The notes beneath the pieces are model-generated. The model ran no database searches. It saw only the letters and a list, made by a program, of their open reading frames with translations, and had not been told where the DNA came from. A DNA stretch of 64,000 bases from Guillardia theta CCMP2712 (Eukaryota > Cryptophyceae > Pyrenomonadales > Geminigeraceae). The stretch covers positions 1 through 64,000 of the forward strand of contig NW_005434480.1 of the NCBI RefSeq assembly GCF_000315625.1, read 5' to 3'. The position numbers and the translations under genes are program-made. Positions 42,401 to 52,421 of this stretch are shown in pieces (the first letter of the stretch is position 1; each line of letters starts with the position of its first letter).

Positions 42401-45400
42401 CTGCTCAAGAGCGTCGCAAGGGACGCGACCAGCATTGACGTGTCAAACGCCGCCAAGTTCACGTCGGGCAGATACATCCAGATAGAGAAGGAGGTCATGT
42501 ACGTCACTGCCGTAGGAGCCTCGTCGCTGACTGTGCTTCGAGGACAAGAGGGGACGATCGCAGCCAGTCATGCCGCATTCAAGGCGGTGGGGTACGTGCG
42601 ACTGTCTCAGAAGTATCCCATCGTGCTGCAGGAAGCCGTGACGGCGGATCAAACCTCGTTGACTGTATCGGACGCGAGCCTGTTGTTTGCGGGGGCCTTC
42701 ATCCAGGTGCTGGGCGAGATCATGACAGTGACTTCGATATCCGGCGACAAACTTACCGTCCAGCGAGCCCAGGTAGGAACATCGGCGTCATCGCACCCGA
42801 CGGGAGTGCTGGTGAAGCTGACCACTGGGGCGAGCCTGGGGCGGTCAATCTACAGGTCAAACATGGTTCTGCTGGCTACGATCAGCTTTAGCGACACTGT
42901 ACTACGTTTGAAGGACCCAGTGAAGGACACGCAGTCGTCAGGCTTTCAGCCAGGCGACTACCTGCTGGTATATAATTATTATGATTTGTTTGATGAGGCG
43001 ATGTTGGTATTGAGCGCTGAGACGGCTACTGTATCGGGGTATCTCTACCAGAACCTGACGGTCCAAAGAGCTCAGTTTGGATCAAATCCTGACAAAGCTG
43101 ATTTGTTGGAAGGGATCTCAGTGAACTATCTATTCAGCCCACGAGTCCTGGAGCAGGAAATCGATAAGACGGCAACCAACGCGAACTTCTCAAACACTTA
43201 CGGACTGCAAGCCGGAGATCTGCTGTGGGCGTTTCCAGGGTGGGATAATGATGTGTACTTCGAGGTGATGGAGTATCAGTCGGACGGCAGTGTGCGTCGA
43301 GAAATGATCCCTGACTTTCAGGGTTACCCACAGGCTACCAGCGTGTCATCAGGAGCACTGGTGCAGACCATTGCAAAGCCTGCTTATCTTAACACTCGGT
43401 ACAGAACAAATTACAAATCTTGTGCAAGCCCACCATGTGAGGTGCCCTTATCAAGGGTATCAGACTTGGTAGTTGGAGACATCGTGAGCAACGGCTATAC
43501 TCTTACTCTGGAAGTCAAAGCTATCAACACTAAAGACAGCACAATCACTGTGACGAATGTTTTCGCACCAACCGAAGTTGTGAAACTGTCAAATACAGAG
43601 AGTACATTTTCGAAGGTTGAGGGTTTGAGGCTCCTCAACTCAACCTTTAAGGTGACAGATTATCAGGCTACCTACAGCATCTCCTTGACCACTCAAGTGT
43701 CCGACTTCTACTCCCCGGGTGACTTCGTGTGGATCTGCCAGGCTGATGGCAAAAATGGTTTGTTCCGAGTCGAAGCTGTCGCAGACTACTCCATGGACGT
43801 TACTCCATTCACCAAAACTCAGGGGCCTTCATTCGAAAAAGACAAGGCAGTCCTGTACAAGTACGAGAGATTCGACGTTCTTCACGGTGATGCGCTATAC
43901 CCCGGCGACAGCGTCATGTTCTCGGCGGATGCTTATGGGGGGACAGCGCAAGTCATCTCGTCCTCTGAGAACGAAGTCCGCCTCAAGTTCACGGCAGGAG
44001 AATACGATAAAAAGGAATTTTTTCGTAACGTACATTGGGCCCATCAGCTGCTCCCTGTCTCCAAAAAGAGCTTCGCCAGGTCCAAGCTCGCTCTAGACAT
44101 CAACTCGACCGTATCCCGCATCATCCTCTTCGACGCCTCCGGGTTCCTAGCCGGCGACAGCATCGTCGTCGACGACGAGATCATGACCATAGACAACCTC
44201 AACGGCAACCTCCTCCAAGTCTCTCGAGCTCAAGCAGGCACTGCTGCTGCCCCTCACAAGCTCGCAGCATCAGTCGCATGGACCGCTCCCGTCGCCAAGA
44301 CGTCCTCGCCAGTCTCTGCCGTGACTCCTCTGACCCGGCGCGACCAGCACCTGAGGTATATCGCACAGCAGGGCTCCATCACCCTTCCCAGCTCGATCCT
44401 GCAAGCCTCCAGCAGCTACCAAGACGTCTGGGCACAGCTCGACGAGGAGATCATCATGATCCGGCAGCCCGCCTCAGGCACCGTCCCCGCGGATGATCGC
44501 GGGCTGAGAGGAACGTCGGCGGCTGCCCACGTGACCAACACGCCCTACAACATCCCCAGCGCGGTCTTCTCCTGGCAGCTCAACGTCAGGTCAAGTCTGC
44601 TGGGCTCGTCGGGCTTCTCAGCTCTGCCTGTGTACAGCATGAACGCGGCTGGAGTGATCGCAATGTCAGGAGTCCACGTGCTGTCGGGAGGAGCCGGAGT
44701 GACAAGCAGGCCATCCTTCCAGCTGAGCCTCAACAGGCTCATTGACGGCGACGCCCAAGGACAGGCGGTCGGAGGAGCGACTTACTCCTACCGCCCTCTC
44801 GTCCAGCAGACTTACCTCGGGGTCGACCTGACGGACAAGTTCACCAAGAGACTCATCAGGCCGACTGTGACCTACCCCGTGACGTACCAGCCTTGGAGGT
44901 TCCCAGCAGACCCTCTCTACTTCCAGGACAGGATGGACGGGTATGATCCGAGCTCAGACAGCTCCCTGCTGTCTCCCATCAACGGCTCCAACGCCATCAA
45001 CGCCAGCTCTCCGATCCCTCACGAGCCAGGCTCGCCCGTGTTCGTGCTGGACTCCTTCGGTCAGATGCTCGGCGATCAGGCTGTACCCCAGCAGAGCCTG
45101 TCGGTGTCAGACGGCGGCGCGTACTCCTACTCCATCACCAGCCGACCGTCCGTGCTGGACTCTACCTGGAGCAGCCCGGCCCTGCTCATCGTGTCGACGT
45201 CGTCGGCTACTAAAGCCGACATGTACCTCAACGACACCATTGCGGGCTCCTACTCCAACGGTCAGAAGACCGCTCTGCTGTCTGCCAGCAGCAGGATGTT
45301 CGCATGGAAGACAGACCCGCGCAAGCTTGCTGTGCTCGTCGGGGCCTCGTCAGCAGCGTCCGCGCCGGCGAGCGCGAGCTCGTCGACGACTCCAGCAGGA

Positions 45401-45643
45401 GGTCAGAGCATCGGAGCCATCATCGGAGGCGTCATCGGGGGCGTTGTCGGAGCAGCTCTGCTCGGCCTGCTCGCCTACAAGCTCCTTGTGCCCAAGGCTG
45501 TCGGCAAGGCGGTAGACGAGGAGATGGTGCCTGTCTACCTGCCTCAAGCCTATCCTGCCCTTGACGTGCAGTACGCCGCTGCAGCCCCGATGCCTGTTGG
45601 TACTCCAGCGTACGGCCAGCAGCCCATGGCATACGGAATGTGA
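33475..45643 (+). CDS. Giant secreted surface protein B, frame broken by a deletion
   Basis: Paralogue of protein A and similar to it along most of its length. The start at 33475 is chosen because it gives a clean signal peptide (MLTSSQAILLLLLSISCPAHA); the same frame is open upstream to 33361 with extra ATGs. It has the same N-terminal modules (NKYDIGQLSPAPGAVNP), the DGDVDGLFVLSRDDDGYNKN acidic motif, G-x-G-Y repeats and 'IEKEVMYVTAV' repeats. At 41431-41451 a 22-base filler replaces about 210 bases present in copy D. This breaks the frame: about 2,652 codons precede the lesion and about 1,395 follow it. The C-terminus has a Gly-zipper membrane helix (GGVIGGVVGAALLGLLAYKLL, about 45420-45490) and a short tail ending YGQQPMAYGM. 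It is probably a recent pseudogene or an assembly artefact; an expressed truncated product would lack the anchor. Confidence 0.8.
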
Positions 45644-45736
45644 GAAGCGCGGCTGCTTGATGATCCGGCAGGCAGCGGCTGATGCTGCTGTCTGCCTCGT
45701 AGAGCTCGATACGAGCGATTCCTTCTATCGGATGAG

Positions 45737-45742
45737 AATAAA
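45737..45742 (+). terminator. Poly(A) signal of gene B
   Basis: AATAAA lies 94 bases after the gene B stop codon. The whole stretch from stop to signal is conserved in the E fragment (signal at 51821), which supports it as part of the 3' UTR. Confidence 0.65.
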
Positions 45743-46636
45743 GTCAATGTGAAGTTGAATAGCTTGAGGCCTTGTAGTTCTAAGACGAAAGGAGGGAGAG
45801 AGACAGTGAAGAGAGGAGGTAGAGCAGGGCAGGTACGCGAAACTGATGCAGGGAGGAAAGTATTGAAGGTAGACTGATGTCACTAGATAACTGTTGATGA
45901 ACAGAAGCTCAATGGCAAAGAGAGACTGAAAATGACGACTGTCATTGCCCGAAAGACGATCGATAAAGGGGAGGTTTGCTGTGGCAAGCTTCAGCCCCCT
46001 GCTCAATGCTCGTCGAGCCTCACCGCAACCTCTTTCCCCTAGCAGCACGAACAGGCTCATTCCCTTCCCCGCCATCCCAGCGTCCCCTGCAGCTCCACCA
46101 CGAAGGGGGGGAGTCCACAAGGGGTCCTCATCTCAGTCTTAGATACTCGCTGGCTGTCTACTAGGCACCAGCTGGGGCTATCCTCGAGTGCTACCCCCTG
46201 ACCATGACCCCTCCGAGTTGCGCTCGCTCCTCAATGGCTCTCATATCATCTTGCGATTGCATCAGGAGCAGGAAGCTTCAAGTCTGACTTCCCTCGCTAG
46301 AATCGAGCTCGCCTCCATGAGACCATGTGCTGCCTCACTCGGTGGCCTAGTTCCTCTCTGAGGCGAGCTGCTCTCCCTATATTCCCCGTTTTTTTGGTGA
46401 ATTACAGATGAATCAGTCGAGATGAGCGTGCTGGGAGTGGGTGGGGGTGATCAACGTCGTTAGAAGGGCATTCAAGGGAGGGATATGATATCAGAGTTGT
46501 ACACATAGAGCTATGGGATCTAAGTAGGGTTCGAGGTAGGTTTAGAGTACTAGTATCTGTAGCGATGCTACTGTATGTCGTTCTTGACAGTCACGAGAGG
46601 TTCTCATGCAGGAGTGGCAGCAGTCATCATGCGATC

Positions 46637-46731
46637 CTACCCGCCTGTTCCCACGTATGTCATGTCATCGTACCCGCCTGTTCCCACGGATGTCATGTCA
46701 TCCTACCCGCCTGTTCCCACGGATGTCATCG
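46637..46731. repeat. 33-nt minisatellite, about 3 copies
   Basis: The unit TACCCGCCTGTTCCCACG(G/T)ATGTCATGTCATC is repeated in tandem, just downstream of the kinase-PARP stop codon on the minus strand. Confidence 0.9.
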
Positions 46732-46747
46732 GGTCTATCGGAGCAAC

Positions 46748-49700
46748 TCACACCCGCCTGAACTCGATCAGCAACTCAGGGTAAGTCTGCCGCCGGTCGT
46801 ACACGATGAACTCCCTGTGCTTGTCCAGATAGGCCTGCAGGTGAGTGTCTTGCGTTACTAGGCTCCGATCTCTGAGTCATGCAGACGGTCGCTGCCCGGC
46901 ATGGCTGGTGGTCGTCGAGCTCTCCTCATGGTTTGCAGGGCCTCGTACGGCGTTCCTAGCGCCACCCGCACAAGCAGCATGCGGCAGATCCCGTGGCTGT
47001 CGGGCGTGCAGTACTCGTCGCTCTTGCTGGAGTTCTCCGCCAGGTAGACCCCAGCTCCGAACAAGCCTCCCAGACCCGCTCGTCGAGCCCGGACTTCAAG
47101 ATAGCTTCCGCCATGTCGTGCTTGGTCCCGTGGAACAGAAACGTCTCGTTGCTCGTCTTGTCCAGTAGTCGCTCTAGAGCATACGCCGACCACAGCCCCG
47201 CATGCTCTACACGGAAGACTCGCTCCACCTCGTATCCTTTATACTTGAGGCCCTTGTTGTCTCTTCCTTGCCCGAGGTACTGCGACTTACACGTCGACGT
47301 CATCAGCTCTTGTATCCTGTCCTTCCATTCGCTTGTAACGTCGACCTTGATGTCCGTGCTCCTACCGCTTGATTGACTCTGCCAGTAGTAGGGAGGCTTC
47401 AGCACCGCGCGATCCTGCGCGAGAAGCAGCTTCTCTGTCTCAACGTCTCTCCCTTTTTGTTTGAGCTCGGCCTCGCGCTGGCTCAACGTCGTTAGCCCTG
47501 ACTGCACCTGACGCTGCTGGTCTGTCAGAAGCTGACCTTGCTTGTTGAGCTCGGCCTTCTCTTTCTGTAGCTGCTCCTTCCTGGACCTGTCGTCGTCTTC
47601 GAGTTGCTTGCCTCTAGACATCAGGTCTCGCTGCTGCTCCAGCAGCTGCCTCTCCTCACGCTGCACGCGCTCCCTGCGCTGGTGCATCTCCCTCTCCCTC
47701 TCCTTCAGCTCGTCTTGCTGTGCAGCCAGCGCCTGACGCTCTCGATCGAGCCGCTCCCGCATGTCAGCGCGCTCCTTGTCGAGATGTTCGCGTTCCAGGA
47801 TCATAGCATGGCTGAAGTAGCGGTGAGTCAGAGCCTCGACAGATGAAGGCCTCATGCTTGGATTGGAATCGATGAGTCTAAAAACAAGATCCTTCGCCTC
47901 TCCTTGTAGCCTGGCCACCATCACCGTGATGTTCTCTCGCCGCGACCCACTTGTCCATACCTCTGTCAACACCTCGAGCATCACCAACCCATACGAGTAC
48001 ATGTCGCACTTGTGCGAGAGCTGCTTCTTGCTCGTGGAAGGGTCCAGCAGCTCCGGAGCCATGTAGTAGGCAAGGGTTGCGGTCACTGTCGCTGCCAGCT
48101 CCCTCGCTCGGTCCTCTTGCTCCTTCGACACATCAAAGTCCGCGATCTGCGGCTCTGCACGCTCGTCCTTGGAAGTCATCAGGATGTTCCCGGGCTTGAT
48201 GTCGCAGTGGATGATCCTATTTCGATGAAGGTGCTCCAGCCCCTGCAGCACCTGCATCAGCACCCTGTGCTTGTGCTGATCGCTGGGTTTGACATGCTCC
48301 ACCCAGCTCGAAAACGTCCCTCCGACGAGGAGCGGCATCTTCAGGTATCCCTTCATGACTGATCTCTCGAATTCTCTCCTCTCTTCGATAAAAGCGCTGC
48401 TCAGCTTCATGATGTAAGGGTTCTCCAAGCGACGCAAGATGCTGGCTTCACGAAGGAAGCATCTGCTTCCCCTTGTGCTGTCTGAGAGTACGTACTCCTT
48501 GATGACATATTCTTCGTCTCCTTGTCTTACGAGCATAACGTTATGTCGGGCTCCCTTCTGCCCGGCCTGCGACAGCCGGTCAACCACTTTGAACATGTCC
48601 ATAGTCTCGCGCCCAATCACAAAATCTCCGTCGCTCCCCCCTGTCTTGCGCTCCATGTCCTGCTTCAACTTGTTTCTGTGCTCAGGATAGTGACAGGCCA
48701 TGCTCCACAGCCTGCTCTCCGTCCTCTCGAGCTCTTTGGCGCTTGCCACGAGCTTCGTATGGATCGCTTCTTTCGTCTGCTCTGAATCTTGGTGGGCGAT
48801 TTCTTCCTTTGGCACCTCTCTAGGTCGGATTGGTGACGAAACATCTCATCTTCCAGGCGCTCAACCGCCTGTTTCAGCTCTCCCCACCTCCCCACCTATC
48901 CAGCAGACGCTGCGGGTCTTCTAAGCTCTCAAACGTCTTCTTGTAACTGCTCAAGCCCTCGACATCTGCCATCTGATCCAGCTCGAAGGACACAGTCTGT
49001 GCCCATGACAGAGCTCGCCTCAGCAATGACACCTCGTCTTCAGACACAAACGCTGCCTCAAGCGCCATGTGCGTCTCCGGTAGCGCATCTTCTAGATGGT
49101 TCGTGTCTCTGCAGCTTGTAACGGCGAAGCTTCCATCCAGCATTCCCACCAGCTAGCTCCATTGCCTGCTTGTACTCCAGCAGACGAACCTGACAACCGC
49201 CTTCAAGCGCAGCTTCCAGCTCGTCAGATGCCTGTATTAGATCTGTCCTCGTCTTGTTCCGCCTCTCTATGCTCGCATTTTCCTCCTCTTTCGCACATCC
49301 CATGACCTCAGCTTGTCTGGTATTGAGTTCACCCTGCAAGGCCCGCACTCTACCCCAAGCCTCCCGCATACGCACATACGCCTCGTGGCCCCTGCTGCCC
49401 AGCAACTCTACCAAAGCAAGGACATGTGCGCTTGCACTCCTGAGGCGAGCTCATTGCTGCACATCTTCTCCGTCAGCTCATGAAGTGAAAGCTTCGCTAC
49501 CCCCTGCAGGCCTATGGATGAACCATGCCGCTTCGCCGCCTTCACTGCAGATCGCAGGGTAGTGCTCTTGTCCATGTTGGTGAGAGCACGCTTTCGCCGC
49601 ATCCAGTCCTCTATCTTGCTCGCCAGCTCCTCGTCCTGCCTCTCTCGCGCTGCCTCCGCCGCTGTTCGTCCCAGCGAGTCTCGCAGCTCCCCGAGCTCTC

Positions 49701-50199
49701 CGCCCCCGACCTCCAGCAGCCTCTCACAGACAGACCAGACGCCTCGCGCCGCCTCCGCGTGCAGCGCCGAGCCATCAAGCATATGAGTCTTGAGAGACAC
49801 ACTAAATACGCCATCACTATGACCCCCACTATGACCCCCCTCCATGCTCACAAGGTCCCACACCCTCAGCGTATTGTCCCAGCTCCCGCTGACAGCCGTC
49901 TTGCCGTCCCCGCTGATCGCCACGCTCGTTACCCTACGACTATGACCCTGAAGACAAGCCTTCTCCTCCATGCTCTTGACGTCCCACACCCTCAGCATCC
50001 TATCCCAGCTACCGCTGACTATGGCCGTGACTCTCGCTGGTCCTACTGGATGCTTCTGCTTCAGTCGCTCTGCTCCTGCACTCACGGCCAGCGCTCTCAC
50101 TTGGACCTCATCTCCTCTCTCGATCGCTTCGATCAGCTGCTGCCGCTTCCTCTCGTCCTCCTCCATGCTCTGCTGCTCGTCGTCGGAGACCTGGCTCAT
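46748..50199 (-). CDS. WD40-ankyrin-protein kinase-PARP fusion, multiple frame breaks
   Basis: Starts at ATG 50199 (MSQVSDDEQQ). Two WD40 repeats follow (VSGSWDRMLRVWDVKS, VSGSWDNTLRVWDL), then an ankyrin-like unit (DGSALHAEAARGVW to LRDSLGRTAAEAARE) and helical/coiled-coil sequence. The Ser/Thr kinase core has YVIKEY, FLREASILRRL, IIHCDIKPGNIL, IADFDVSKE and MAPELLDP. The usual HRD is HCD and DFG is DFD. A long charged coiled coil follows (about 47400-47800). The PARP-type ADP-ribosyltransferase domain has the H-Y-E triad: LFHGTKHDM, LFGAGVYLAEN and REFIVYDRRQTYPELLIEF, with the stop at 46748-46750. The frame changes near 49430, 49150, 48883, 48815, 47073 and 46862. Most changes fit loss of one G or C in a short run, and homology resumes immediately. 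It is either a damaged gene or locally poor consensus. It likely couples phosphorylation and ADP-ribosylation in one cytoplasmic or nuclear protein. Confidence 0.75.
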
Positions 50200-51220
50200 C
50201 CTCCTCCTCGCTCGTCCTTCAGCCCCAGCACAAGGGACCTCTTGTCTTCCCTCGCTCCTCTCGAGCAGACCGTCTGCCGTCCTCGTCGTCCTCGTCGCGC
50301 TTGAGCTTGAGGTCCGTAGGGAGGAGTCAGAGAGAGCGAGAGGCCTGTAGCAGGGATGAGCAGCGGGACCTCTGAGGCTTGTCTGACAGCCTTGAGCCTC
50401 TCAAACGTCTATCTCTTGTATGTCTGTTCTGTTTCTCGTATTTCTCTTCTTTGTCAGTCTTGTCACTAGGATGTCTCTCGCTTTTCTCTGTCTCCTTCTG
50501 CCTCTCTTCTGTCTGTCTTGTAAACATTTCTTGTTCTCTTCTACATCTTCTTCTGCTTTGTTACCACTCGCATCTATCTCCTCATACCTACCTCACGACG
50601 TATACTCTGTCTCTCTCCCTCTTTCTGCATCTGGGCTGCTGGTCGTGATTCTGCTCTTTCTCTCTTCGTTCTCTCTTCGATCTCTTCCCCCCTTTCTCAT
50701 CCTCTCGTAAACATCCAATCCTGTAAACATCTCTAGATGTCTTCTGCTTATTCATCTTTTCCTTTCTCACCATCTCCCTCTCCCTTCCCTTGTCTTTCTC
50801 TCTCCTCTCGCATGCTCCTGCTTCCACCGGGCCTGCTGGATATTCAGCGTAACTTTCCCACCCCATGGACCAAAAACAAACTTTTGCACATACTTTCCAA
50901 ACTTTGGCGCACCTACTCCACCAACCCATAATACGGGCTGCAAGGAACCCCGCCCACGACCCGGCTTCCCACCGCATTGCTCCCACGCTTCTGACCCTCC
51001 ATACCCTCCGCAAACCCTTTCCAAACCTCCGCATGCCCGAAACCATCCCCACCTCCCGCTCCCCCTCCCCCGCCCTGGAGATTTGCGGAGACACCCCACC
51101 CCACCCTCCTCTCCTCAAGTCGAGAAACTAGAGGTACCCCCTCCCACGGCCAGATTTCCGGAGACCCCACGGGCCCTTGGCGTACCGCCCCCCTCCCCGG
51201 CCTTCGAGGGCATGGAGGTT
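50200..51220. other. Intergenic region upstream of the kinase-PARP gene
   Basis: No gene recognised. It is T- and C-rich on the plus strand (TCTCTT runs between 50400 and 50800). Minus-strand ORFs here are low-complexity and lack domains. It should contain the kinase-PARP promoter near 50200. Confidence 0.45.
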
Positions 51221-51727
51221 TGGTGGACTCCTTCGTTCAGATGCTCGGCGATCAGGCTGTACCCCAGCAGAGCCTGTCGGTGTCAGACGGCGGCGCGTTC
51301 CTACTCCGTCACCAGCCGACCGTCCGTGCTGGACTCTACCTGGAGCAGCCTGGCTCTGCTCATCGTGTCGACGTCGTCGGCTGGTACAGCTGACATGTAC
51401 CTCAACGACACCATTGCGGGCTCCTACTCCAACGGTCAGAAGACCGCACCGGCGAGCGCGAGCTCGTCGACGACTCCAGCAGGAGGTCAGAACATCGGAG
51501 CCATCATCGGAGGCGTCATCGGGGGCGTGGTCGGAGCCGCTCTGCTCGGCCTGCTCTCCTACAAGCTGCTTGCGCCCAAGGCTGTCGGCAAGGCAGTAGA
51601 CGAGGAGATGGTGCCTGTCTACCTGCCTCAAGCCTATCCTGCCCTTGACGTGCAGTACGCCGCTGCAGCCCCGATGCCTGTTGGTACTCCAGCGTACGGC
51701 CAGCAGCCCATGGCTTACGGCATGTGA
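51221..51727 (+). pseudogene. Fragment E: C-terminal end of a giant surface protein
   Basis: Only the last portion of a B-type gene is present, from the region of DSFGQMLGDQAVPQQSLSV to the stop. The frame shifts near 51297 (GGCGCGTTCCTACTCC where B has GGCGCGTACTCCTACTCC). About 30 codons between GQKTA and PASASSSTTPAGG are missing. The membrane helix (IGAIIGGVIGGVVGAALLGL) and the tail EEMVPVYLPQ...YGQQPMAYGM are almost identical to B. Because the helix and 3' UTR are intact while everything upstream is absent, it is a truncated duplicate. Confidence 0.85.
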
Positions 51728-52421
51728 GAAACGCGGCTACTTGATGATCCGGCAGGCAGCGGCTGATGCTGCTGTCTGCCTCGTAGAGCTCGATACGAGC
51801 GATCCGTTTCATCGGATAAGAATAAAGTGAGAGTGAACCTGACGGGCCTGATTGCTCGTATCAACAATCAGAAGGGGGGAGGTAGAGGAAGGCAGGTACT
51901 AAAAAGAACCTTTCTGTGAAGGGTTGTGCAACATCTATCGGAGGAAAGGCTAGTCTCTACCCTCCTTCTTCGAAGCTATAAAAGGATTATCGCACCTTTC
52001 ATGTGTGTGCCATGCCTGTGAGTGTTGGCTTGTCTCGTCTGTTGTGTGAGAATAAAGAGAGATAGATCTCCTTCTTGATGTCACCCTGCGGAGAAATCCA
52101 GCGCAAGTTCTTGCTGCAGACCTATGTTCAAGGTCGTAAAGCCTCGGGATGTGACAAAGAAGCAGAAATGCAGGAGCCGAAGCAACAGCAAGGAGGCAAA
52201 CTGAAAATATCGCTCTAGCGGCAGAGCGCTGGGAGTGCTGGGGAGAGAAAAGACGACAGGACACAAGCACGACCGAAGTATGGGAACAACATGCGTAGTC
52301 ACTGAATGCGTCATCGTTCTTTACTCACGAAAAAAAAGCAGGAGTGGAGGGAAAAGACAAAACGCGTCTCATGCGTTGAGTCGGATCATGAAGGATGCTT
52401 ACCAACCAGCAGCTGGTCAGC
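51728..52421. other. Spacer between convergent fragments E and C
   Basis: The first 100 bases are 3' UTR-like sequence shared with gene B. The rest has no recognisable gene; a second AATAAA is at 52051-52056 on the plus strand. Confidence 0.5.
51821..51826 (+). terminator. Poly(A) signal conserved with gene B
   Basis: AATAAA 94 bases after the E stop codon, in a 3' flank that is nearly identical to that of gene B through GAGAATAAAGT / TAAGAATAAAGT. Confidence 0.55.

Larger units (their letters stand above)
45644..46747. other. Intergenic region between gene B and the kinase-PARP gene
   Basis: Convergent 3' ends of two genes. Besides the B poly(A) signal and a 33-base minisatellite, no gene or motif was recognised. 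Confidence 0.5.

Noticed and set aside
45725-46120. A 131-residue minus-strand ORF after gene B
   Set aside because: It overlaps the conserved B 3' flank and poly(A) signal in antisense and has no recognisable domain.
50588-51118. A 176-residue minus-strand ORF upstream of fragment E
   Set aside because: Trp/Arg/Gly-rich composition from purine-rich antisense sequence, with no domain or paralogue.
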